A stretch of 7,807 bases of DNA from an uncultured Alphaproteobacteria bacterium (lineage in GTDB: Bacteria > Pseudomonadota > Alphaproteobacteria > RF32 > CAG-239): the NCBI GenBank assembly GCA_934271195.1, contig CAKQRB010000068.1, forward strand, positions 1 through 7,807, given 5' to 3'. Positions 1 through 4,763 of the stretch are shown here, in pieces. Numbering within the stretch: the stretch's first letter is position 1; the number at the start of each line of letters is the position of its first letter. The position numbers and the translations under genes are program-made. The notes beneath the pieces are model-generated. The model did no database searches and was not told the DNA's origin. It saw only the letters and a list, made by a program, of their open reading frames with translations.

Positions 1-203
1 TTTATCAATATATTTTCTGGCCGTTTGAGTTTCTTTATACTTTAATTTTTGGTGTGGTCATATGGAAAGTCTGGCCGCAGTTATCCAAGCTTCATAAATT
101 TTATATACATATTTTACTATCTTTAACACCTGTTCTTTTAATTATCATTAAATATTTCACTATGTTTGGTGCACTTTATACTCACACTTACTTTTATAAC
201 TAA
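1..203 (+). CDS. Family A small membrane protein, copy A1 (5' end outside window)
   Basis: The reading frame starts before the window and codons begin at base 3; it ends at TAA 201-203. By comparison with copy A2 about 150 bases of 5' sequence are missing. The visible 66 residues carry the family A core: YIFWP, then a predicted membrane span, a short basic turn (IWKVWPQLSKLH), the LH-x4-H motif, and a second hydrophobic span ending in a Tyr-rich tail. Bases 1-97 match 1209-1305 of A2 with two mismatches, after which the tail is unrelated at DNA level but still hydrophobic and similar in layout. The function is not recognised. Its position just before a toxin-tip-like fragment, its size and its membrane topology would suit a membrane immunity protein, which is inference only. 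A holin-like or generic small membrane protein remains possible. Confidence 0.75.
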   Translation, partial: YQYIFWPFEFLYTLIFGVVIWKVWPQLSKLHKFYIHILLSLTPVLLIIIKYFTMFGALYTHTYFYN

Positions 204-617
204 TCAAGAAAAGAATTATACCACTCTAAGGAAGAAAGGCAGCGACTTGAGGAAGCCCGTCAAAATGCACCTGTTTTGACGACTGTTTCCGAGGCTGCGG
301 TCGCAATCGCTTCGCCGATTGGAGCGGCTAAGTTTCCTAACGCACCTTATCTCAATGCCGTAAAAAAAATACCATTGAAAAATATAGCAAAAGCAGCTAC
401 TATTTACGGAACAGGTGTCGCCGAACATGGCAATACTATTGGAGAAACATTAGGAAACTATGCTGAGAATATAGGCATTGGAGCTATTGGAGGAACAGCG
501 GGACACTTTGTTGGAAAACTAAAGTTTGGTCGTTCAAATTTTCCACCCGAACGCGGTCTTTATGAACAAACTATTGGAACTGCTATGGGCGGAGCATATA
601 GTATACTTAAAAGATAA
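204..617 (+). CDS. Start-less open frame resembling a displaced C-terminal tip of a polymorphic toxin
   Basis: The frame is open from directly after the A1 stop (201-203) to TAA 615-617, about 137 codons, with no in-frame ATG or GTG. The only usual alternative start is TTG at 276, without a convincing Shine-Dalgarno sequence. The peptide opens with a charged, coil-like stretch (KEERQRLEEARQ), then an Ala/Ile-rich stretch (SEAAVAIASPIGAAKF). It ends in a Gly-rich hydrophobic tail with small-residue repeats (IGIGAIGGTAGHFVGKL and TIGTAMGGAY). By eye the part up to about 360 is clearly richer in G+C than the rest, as where a conserved carrier region meets a variable tip. B1 starts 17 bases after it. 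Orphan CdiA-CT/Rhs-CT modules are known to look like this: no start, tip domain, immunity gene next. I do not recognise the domain. It may be silent DNA used only through recombination, or a plain pseudogene remnant. Confidence 0.5.
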   Translation, partial: SRKELYHSKEERQRLEEARQNAPVLTTVSEAAVAIASPIGAAKFPNAPYLNAVKKIPLKNIAKAATIYGTGVAEHGNTIGETLGNYAENIGIGAIGGTAGHFVGKLKFGRSNFPPERGLYEQTIGTAMGGAYSILKR

Positions 618-634
618 TCAGGGATAATGGGACA

Positions 635-934
635 ATGAATAAAAAAGAAAGATTAATCGAATGGATAAAAAATTTTATTAGTGTTTTATCAGTATTCGTT
701 TTATTGTTTTCTTTACTGACCGTTTTCGCATTGCATACCATTATTACCATAGATTTTTTTATGATAATATTTGATTTGCTTTTTGCCTTGACTATCATTA
801 TCTCAGAAAACTTATTTAATTTTCCCAGAGACCCAAGAACTGAGACTTATGCTATTTTTATAGATGTAGCTTTGTTTTTTCTGGCTATTATTATTTGTGC
901 TCTGCATTGGGATGCTGTTAAGCAAATATGGTAA
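635..934 (+). CDS. Family B small membrane protein, copy B1
   Basis: A 99-residue protein, mostly hydrophobic. Predicted membrane spans lie at about residues 14-36, 38-58 and 71-90, with a short charged N-terminus (MNKKERLIEW). The polar loop before the last span contains LFNFPRDPR, followed by TY, ID, LFFL, IICA and HW, all shared with B2. Hand alignment of the last 55 comparable residues without gaps gives 35 identities with B2. The start is ATG 635, with a modest purine-rich site (GGGATAATGGGA) just upstream. It lies 17 bases after the toxin-tip-like frame, so the two may share a transcript. No promoter is obvious in the gap, and the terminator hairpin at 979-1012 follows. The function is not recognised. 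By position it is the best candidate for an immunity protein to the preceding fragment, as inference. Confidence 0.8.
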   Translation: MNKKERLIEWIKNFISVLSVFVLLFSLLTVFALHTIITIDFFMIIFDLLFALTIIISENLFNFPRDPRTETYAIFIDVALFFLAIIICALHWDAVKQIW

Positions 935-978
935 CATTTCTTTGTTTAAGAGAACGTCAAACAGCTATCCGTTCAAGC

Positions 979-1012
979 AGCTAAAAGGCAAGATTATTCT
1001 TGCCTTTTAGCT
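979..1012 (+). terminator. Terminator-like hairpin closing the first cassette
   Basis: A perfect 14-bp inverted repeat (AGCTAAAAGGCAAG, 6-base loop ATTATT, then the complement). The U-rich run lies inside the 3' arm (CCTTTTAGC) rather than after it, so termination strength is uncertain and it could act on both strands. The same hairpin recurs at 1791-1824. There, stem position 2 changes from G-C to A-T on both arms together, so the pairing is conserved and not only the sequence. Confidence 0.6.
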
Positions 1013-1038
1013 TATGGTGAAGTATTTTGGCTTATAAT
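1010..1038 (+). promoter_or_regulatory. Predicted promoter of cassette A2-B2
   Basis: A perfect -10 hexamer TATAAT lies at 1033-1038, 16 bases before the A2 start codon, so the 5' leader would be very short. The -35 region at about 1010-1017 is weak (no TTGACA-like match) and touches the 3' arm of the hairpin. The same arrangement with identical spacing precedes A3, which supports a real promoter. Confidence 0.55.
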
Positions 1039-1054
1039 ATAAGCGAGTAAAACC

Positions 1055-1402
1055 ATGCAAAATATAGTCAGATACACAAAAATTCTAATGAATATCAGTA
1101 CTAAAATCCTTTTAGGATTATTAGGCCTTTTACAGATATATGAGATTGCTTATGTGTTCATACATAACTATGGTTCTGAGGGTATTTATTTTTATAAAGG
1201 TCAAATTGTTTATCAATATATTTTCTGGCCGTTTGAGTTTCTTTATACTTTAATTTTTGGTGTGGTCATATGGAAAGTCTGGCCGCAGTTGTCCAAACTT
1301 CATAATATGGTTTTGCATGTTTTATTATTTCTTATTCCTTTTTTTCTGTTTCAGGTAGGAGCAATATCCTTTAATCTGGCTTTTCATTTTTATCTTAAAT
1401 AG
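1055..1402 (+). CDS. Family A small membrane protein, copy A2
   Basis: A 115-residue protein with a short basic N-terminus (MQNIVRYTKILMN) and three predicted spans at about residues 13-36, 54-75 and 86-108. Family landmarks are YIFWP before the second span, the turn IWKVWPQLSKLH, and LH-x4-H followed by a Leu-rich, Pro-containing last span. The start ATG 1055 has only a weak ribosome site (GCGAG) but sits properly behind the TATAAT box. It is the best-preserved family member: A1 matches its middle almost exactly at DNA level and the remnant at 2258 matches its first 35 bases. B2 follows 18 bases later, probably on the same transcript. Size and span count resemble the immunity proteins of pore-forming colicins, but I see no sequence motif proving relationship. 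Function unknown. Confidence 0.8.
   Translation: MQNIVRYTKILMNISTKILLGLLGLLQIYEIAYVFIHNYGSEGIYFYKGQIVYQYIFWPFEFLYTLIFGVVIWKVWPQLSKLHNMVLHVLLFLIPFFLFQVGAISFNLAFHFYLK
1209..1305 (+). repeat. Direct repeat of bases 1-97 within family A genes
   Basis: Bases 1209-1305 inside A2 equal 1-97 inside A1 except at two positions (83/1291 and 89/1297). Identity stops abruptly just after the LH codons; the left limit is the window edge. Such near-identity beside fully diverged tails is more than protein conservation needs and points to recent duplication or gene conversion. Confidence 0.85.
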
Positions 1403-1420
1403 TTACGAAAGAGAGGGGGA

Positions 1421-1738
1421 ATGGACAACAAGAGTACAATACTGACTGAAAAGATAAAGGATGTAATAATTCTTATTCTAACATTGATATATTTTATATT
1501 GACATGCCTTGTTATAGCATTACATATCATTGCTCCTCTCACTTTTTCTCTGATTATTTTTGATGTTTTATGGGTAGCCATTATTATCATTGAATATAAT
1601 CTTTTTAATTTTCCTCGCGACCCAAGAAATGGTACCTATCTTTTTTATATAGATACGGTTTTGTTTTTTCTGTCTCTTATTATTTGTGCTCAGCATTGGG
1701 AGATTGTTAAGCTAATCTTACAGCGTTACTGGGGGTAA
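1421..1738 (+). CDS. Family B small membrane protein, copy B2
   Basis: A 105-residue hydrophobic protein with predicted spans at about 14-36, 38-58 and 73-91. It has the family B loop LFNFPRDPR, then TY, ID, LFFL, IICA and HW. Compared with B1 it carries a few extra C-terminal residues (QRYWG), and its first 40 residues are poorly conserved. The start ATG 1421 has a strong purine-rich site (GAGAGGGGG) immediately upstream, the best ribosome site in the array. It lies 18 bases behind A2 and is followed by the second hairpin, so A2-B2 forms a complete two-gene unit with its own promoter and terminator and no toxin-like frame between. That pairing leaves open that A and B act together rather than being unrelated immunity genes. 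Function unknown. Confidence 0.8.
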   Translation: MDNKSTILTEKIKDVIILILTLIYFILTCLVIALHIIAPLTFSLIIFDVLWVAIIIIEYNLFNFPRDPRNGTYLFYIDTVLFFLSLIICAQHWEIVKLILQRYWG

Positions 1739-1790
1739 GGAAAATAATACAACCTTTTAAATATCCTAAAAAATGTTGGTAAGATAAGGC

Positions 1791-1824
1791 AACTAAAAGG
1801 CAAGAATAATCTTGCCTTTTGGTT
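1791..1824 (+). terminator. Terminator-like hairpin closing the second cassette
   Basis: A 14-bp stem (AACTAAAAGGCAAG paired with CTTGCCTTTTGGTT, including one T-G pair) around a 6-base loop AATAAT. It is a near copy of 979-1012, with one compensatory base-pair change. The T-run again lies inside the 3' arm. It follows B2 by about 50 bases. Confidence 0.6.
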
Positions 1825-1850
1825 TATAGCAATATATTTTAACTTATAAT
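1822..1850 (+). promoter_or_regulatory. Predicted promoter of A3
   Basis: A perfect TATAAT lies at 1845-1850, 19 bases before the A3 start. The -35 region (around 1823-1828, TTTATA) is weak and AT-rich. It corresponds base for base in position to the promoter predicted before A2. Confidence 0.55.
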
Positions 1851-1869
1851 AATATATAAAGAAAAAATT

Positions 1870-2208
1870 ATGCAAATACTCAGCAAGACATTAAAAATAC
1901 TCATGAATGCAATAAGCTTTTTGTTATTGTATGCTCAATATATTATACTTTGTTTTGACGTGTGGTATTCTCATTTGAGAGAAACTACGCGCTATTGCGT
2001 ATATTTTAATTATGATTGTTTTTCTCCTTATATATTTTGGCCGGTTTGGTTGAGTGGTATTGTTTTATATACTTTTGTATGTTGGAAAGCATGGCGGCCA
2101 TTGTTTCAGCTTCATAGTTTTCTCAAGCATTTTATACTCTTGTTATTGCCTTTTATTATGGGGGGAATGTTCTACGGCATTGTAACCTTATTATATTTTA
2201 TCCATTAA
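1870..2208 (+). CDS. Family A small membrane protein, copy A3
   Basis: A 112-residue protein that is the most divergent complete family A member. It keeps the N-terminal pattern (MQ...KILMN), PYIFWP before the middle span, the turn CWKAWRPLFQLH, LH-x4-H and the Leu/Pro-rich last span. Predicted spans lie at about 12-33, 54-75 and 83-108. The segment between the first two spans is cysteine- and tyrosine-rich (RYCVYFNYDCFSPY), unlike A2. The start ATG 1870 sits behind an A-rich leader (AAAGAAAAAATT) with a weak ribosome site. Unlike A2 it has no family B partner: its stop codon lies inside a terminator-like hairpin and the next gene is a family A remnant. Function unknown; probably the same kind of role as A2 with a different specificity, by inference. 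Confidence 0.8.
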   Translation: MQILSKTLKILMNAISFLLLYAQYIILCFDVWYSHLRETTRYCVYFNYDCFSPYIFWPVWLSGIVLYTFVCWKAWRPLFQLHSFLKHFILLLLPFIMGGMFYGIVTLLYFIH

Positions 2209-2220
2209 GGTTATTTTTTT
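2183..2220 (+). terminator. Rho-independent terminator overlapping the A3 stop
   Basis: TAACCTTA (2183-2190) pairs with TAAGGTTA (2206-2213) around a 15-base loop and is followed at once by seven T (2214-2220). The A3 stop codon is part of the 3' arm. The stem is AT-rich with only two G-C pairs, so it is weak, but the T-run is ideal. It is unrelated to the hairpins at 979 and 1791. Confidence 0.5.
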
Positions 2221-2257
2221 AGAATGATAAAAACTGATAAAAAAAAGAAGAGAGACA

Positions 2258-2308
2258 ATGCAAAATATCGTCAGATACACAAAAATTTTAATATTTACTT
2301 TATTATAG
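2258..2308 (+). pseudogene. Family A remnant: first codons only, then stop
   Basis: ATG at 2258 opens a 16-codon frame (MQNIVRYTKILIFTLL) ending at TAG 2306-2308. The first 35 bases match the beginning of A2 (1055-1089) at 33 positions, then similarity ends suddenly and no later part of the family is found. A purine-rich site (AAGAAGAGAGA) precedes it, so a leader-like peptide could be made, but the simplest reading is the broken edge of the array. Confidence 0.6.
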
Positions 2309-2315
2309 GAATTTT

Positions 2316-2522
2316 ATGTATATGGCAGAAAAGCTTAAAAAATTTTATGAAAATGCCGTGCTATATGTTCGAGTTGCTTTCAAGCTGGCAGGATGGGGTA
2401 TTTACGCAGGGCTGATTGTTTATATGATGATTGCCCCGTTTGCGGCAATGTTTGGGTATGAGCCGCCGTTTGACTTCAGTCAGTTTGGGTTTATTCGTTG
2501 GCTTTACGGCATAGACAAATAA
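2316..2522 (+). CDS. Small single-span membrane protein, hypothetical
   Basis: A 68-residue protein from ATG 2316, or 66 residues from ATG 2322 (MAEKLKKF). AGGA at 2307-2310 suits either start, with 5 or 11 bases of spacing. An amphipathic basic N-terminus (AEKLKKFYENAV) leads into one predicted span (about 20-44, GWGIYAGLIVYMMIAPFAAMFG). A short tail with aromatic residues follows (EPPFDFSQFGFIRWLYGIDK). Its second half has the higher G+C of the chromosomal side, so it is probably a resident gene and not part of the array, although its leader lies in the family A remnant. It is convergent with pepF and shares a terminator with it. No family recognised. Confidence 0.6.
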   Translation: MYMAEKLKKFYENAVLYVRVAFKLAGWGIYAGLIVYMMIAPFAAMFGYEPPFDFSQFGFIRWLYGIDK

Positions 2523-2555
2523 AAAAGGAGAACTCTCGCCCTCCCCTTTTGTTTT
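2521..2555. terminator. Bidirectional terminator between convergent genes
   Basis: GGAG (2527-2530) pairs with CTCC (2541-2544), or in another register AAAAGG (2523-2528) with CCTTTT (2545-2550). On the plus strand TTTTGTTTT follows. On the minus strand the CTCC arm is followed by TTTTTT. It lies exactly in the 31-base gap between the stop codons of the small membrane protein and pepF and would serve both. Confidence 0.6.
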
Positions 2556-4344
2556 ACAGCTTTAAATTTTTATCCAGCCGTTCCAGCTCGTCTATATAGC
2601 TGGAAATCAGGCTCAAGCCCTTGTTCCAGAATTCCGGACTTTTGGCGTCCAGACCAAAAGGTTTGAGCAGCTGGTCATATTTTTTGCTGCCGGTATGCGC
2701 CAGCATATCAAGGTATTTGTCTTCAAAATTCTTAACCGAACCTTCCTGATAGACCTGATACAGCGAATTTACCAGACAATCGGCAAAGGAATAAGCGTAG
2801 ACATAAAACGGCAGGAAGAAGAAATGTCCGACCTGCGACCAGATATGCGCAGAGTTTTCATCAACCACCACAGACGGCCCGAGGCAGGCTTTCATCTCTT
2901 CGACCCAGATTTGGCACAGGCGTTCGTCCGACAGCTCGCCGTTTTTACGTTCATTGTGGGCACGGGTTTCAAAAAAGTGAAAGCTAATCTGGCGCAGCGC
3001 GGTATTAATCATGTCATTAACCTTGCCGGCAATCAGGCAGAGTTTGTCTTTGTCATCCTTAGTCCGGCGCAGCAACGACTGAAATGTGACCATCTCGCCG
3101 AAAACGGAAGCGACTTCCGCCAAGGTCATCGGCATATCGTCGTTCAATGCCCCTTGAGCCTTGCTCAGGCGCATATGGCAACCGTGTCCGAGTTCGTGCG
3201 CCAGTGTCAGAACATCATTCTGTTTGCCGACAAAGTTCAAAAACAGGTACGGGTGCATTTCATTAGAGCAGGAATGAGCAAAGGCGCCACTTCTTTTGCC
3301 GTCGCGCGGCGGAACGTCAATCCAGTCATTCTTAAAAAAGTCCACTGCCTGTGCGTGGAGTTTGGGCGAAAATTCGTGATAAGCATTCAGCACGGTATCA
3401 ACAGCCTCTTTCCAGCTGTAATGCGTGTCATGACAGAAAGGCAGCGGGGCGTTTCTGTCCCAGTACTGAATTTTTTTAACGCCGAGCCATTTGGCCTTGA
3501 GTTTGTAAAAACGATGAGAGATTTCGGCATATTTATTGCGCACGGATTCAGCCAGCGCCTCGACTGCCGCATCTTCCACATTCTCAGCCAGATTACGTTC
3601 GGCAATCGGGGTTTTGAAGCCGCGTTTGCTGTCTTCCGTTGCCTTGTCTTTGATAACCATGTTATAAATAAAAGAATACAGGGCGGCGTTTTCTTTGCTG
3701 ATGCGGTTGATTTCCTTACCGGCCTTTTCTCTGACGGCGGGATCTTTGTCCAACAGCAGTTTGCTGATTTCGGCATCGTTATAATTTTTGCCGTCAACCG
3801 TATAAATCAGACGCGATGAGCTTTCTTCATACAGCCGCACCCAAGCACTGCCAGAGGTGAGCGACTTTTCCAGCAGCAATTCTTCCAAATCTTCCGAGAG
3901 CTCATATTTCTTAAAGCGGCGAACACGTTCCAGCCACGGCTTGAAAAAGGCAACGGCTTTGTCTTTCAGCAGTCCTTTGACCTGAGTGTCGGAAAGTTTG
4001 TTGATTTCCAGCGTGAAGAAGACGACCGGCTTGCTGTAGTCGGTGAGTTTTTCGTTAATGGTCTGATAAAAAGCAATGGCTTTGGCATTTTTCATCTGCG
4101 TATTCATGTTCAGGCTGGCATAGCTGGCCAGATTCTCGGCTTTGATTGCCATTTTTTCATAAGCTTGCAGCATTTTGGCAAAGTCGGCTGCGTTTAATCC
4201 GGCAATTTTACCCTTATATTTTTTGGCAACGACCTGATTATCCTTTTTAAACTGTTCCAAATCGCGTTCAATGGCAGGATCGTCCATGCCTTTATACAAA
4301 TCACTCAGATCCCAGCCGGGGAGTTTCTCTTTTTTCTCAGCCAT
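2554..4344 (-). CDS. pepF: Oligoendopeptidase F, M3 family zinc metallopeptidase
   Basis: A cytosolic zinc peptidase that cuts short peptides, acting in peptide turnover after proteolysis or uptake. Counting from ATG 4344 (596 aa), the metal site HELGHG is at residues 383-388, with H383 and H387 as ligands and E384 as catalytic base. The third ligand is most likely E410 in LAEVASVFGE, which corresponds to the E-x-AS-x-F-x-E pattern of PepF. The start of the mature protein (GWDLSDLYKG) is the usual PepF opening. The C-terminal stretch HFFFLPFYVYAYSFADCLV matches the substrate-binding HF..PFYVY region. Length is typical of the family and there is no signal peptide. The start is set by AAGGTGA at 4353-4359, six bases before ATG 4344; an alternative TTG at 4347 is poorer. 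The ATG overlaps the stop of the upstream gene by one base (TGATG), implying translational coupling. It is the last gene of a three-gene operon ending at the 2521-2555 terminator. Confidence 0.95.
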   Translation of the reverse strand: MAEKKEKLPGWDLSDLYKGMDDPAIERDLEQFKKDNQVVAKKYKGKIAGLNAADFAKMLQAYEKMAIKAENLASYASLNMNTQMKNAKAIAFYQTINEKLTDYSKPVVFFTLEINKLSDTQVKGLLKDKAVAFFKPWLERVRRFKKYELSEDLEELLLEKSLTSGSAWVRLYEESSSRLIYTVDGKNYNDAEISKLLLDKDPAVREKAGKEINRISKENAALYSFIYNMVIKDKATEDSKRGFKTPIAERNLAENVEDAAVEALAESVRNKYAEISHRFYKLKAKWLGVKKIQYWDRNAPLPFCHDTHYSWKEAVDTVLNAYHEFSPKLHAQAVDFFKNDWIDVPPRDGKRSGAFAHSCSNEMHPYLFLNFVGKQNDVLTLAHELGHGCHMRLSKAQGALNDDMPMTLAEVASVFGEMVTFQSLLRRTKDDKDKLCLIAGKVNDMINTALRQISFHFFETRAHNERKNGELSDERLCQIWVEEMKACLGPSVVVDENSAHIWSQVGHFFFLPFYVYAYSFADCLVNSLYQVYQEGSVKNFEDKYLDMLAHTGSKKYDQLLKPFGLDAKSPEFWNKGLSLISSYIDELERLDKNLKL

Positions 4345-4763
4345 CAAATTTCACCTTTCATTTCTTTCAGTTGGCGCATGGTTTCCCGCATGTCGGGGTG
4401 CGCTTCGTAATATTCTTTTTGTCCGTCCAGATAGTCTTCCTTGCCTTCAGGCTCTGACAAATTGGGCGTAAAGTAATAATTGCTCCACGGACGGGACTGC
4501 TGTCCCCGCAGCCACCGGCCAAAACCGTCGGCAATTACGTTGACATCGCAGCCGGCACCGGACAGTACGGCTCCAAGCGTGCAGAAAAAGCGGTTTTGCG
4601 CGCAATCCTGAATTTCGTTCGCCATATCTTCCGTACAGCGGCTAAAACCACGGCGCTGATTATCATGATGCGGCGCAAAGGCGACAATCATAAAAAAAAC
4701 TAGAAACCAGAATATTATCAGGCCGATGAAGATTCCAAACCAGTATTGCTTCAAAAAACGCAT
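4344..4763 (-). CDS. Membrane-anchored four-cysteine protein of unknown function
   Basis: A 139-residue protein with a short positive N-terminus (MRFLKQYW) and one strongly hydrophobic span at about residues 8-30. A soluble domain of about 105 residues follows. Positively charged residues before the span suggest N-in topology with the rest in the periplasm. Four cysteines (43, 54, 61, 72) lie within 30 residues and could form two disulfides. A central glycine-rich stretch (LGAVLSGAGC) and a charged helical C-terminus (MRETMRQLKEMKGEI) complete it. The start ATG overlaps the upstream stop as TAATG, with GGAAAA just before; the stop overlaps pepF as TGATG. I recognise no family. Its place between a sugar-nucleotide enzyme and a peptidase does not define a role. 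It could be an uncleaved signal-anchor or a secreted protein, although no good cleavage site is seen. Confidence 0.75.
   Translation of the reverse strand: MRFLKQYWFGIFIGLIIFWFLVFFMIVAFAPHHDNQRRGFSRCTEDMANEIQDCAQNRFFCTLGAVLSGAGCDVNVIADGFGRWLRGQQSRPWSNYYFTPNLSEPEGKEDYLDGQKEYYEAHPDMRETMRQLKEMKGEI

Larger units (their letters stand above)
979..1038 (+). repeat. 60-bp hairpin-plus-promoter module, copy 1
   Basis: Aligned without gaps to 1791-1850, this block is identical at 48 of 60 positions by hand count. It runs from the terminator hairpin to the last base of the TATAAT box, and sequence on both sides differs between the copies. It marks the border between cassettes: end of one transcript, start of the next. 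Confidence 0.75.
1791..1850 (+). repeat. 60-bp hairpin-plus-promoter module, copy 2
   Basis: Second copy of the block at 979-1038, 812 bases downstream, ungapped, 48 of 60 identical. It separates B2 from A3 as copy 1 separates B1 from A2. Confidence 0.75.

Noticed and set aside
979..1850. CRISPR or insertion-sequence reading of the repeated hairpins
   Set aside because: There are only two copies 812 bases apart with full genes between, no spacer-sized spacing and no transposase or target duplications.
1055..2208. Calling families A and B colicin immunity proteins
   Set aside because: Length and span number are similar, but I see no shared sequence motif, so the name would rest only on topology.
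2224..2415. 63-codon frame starting before the family A remnant
   Set aside because: It spans the remnant and the small membrane gene in another frame, has a Lys-rich unstructured start, and the alternative frames explain the DNA better.
2695..3819. 374-codon open frame on + inside pepF
   Set aside because: It lies wholly antisense to a gene with intact M3 peptidase motifs; its peptide shows no domain and is explained by the codon bias of pepF.
4345..4347. TTG start for pepF one codon upstream
   Set aside because: ATG 4344 has the better ribosome-site spacing and the TGATG overlap; the TTG adds only one residue.
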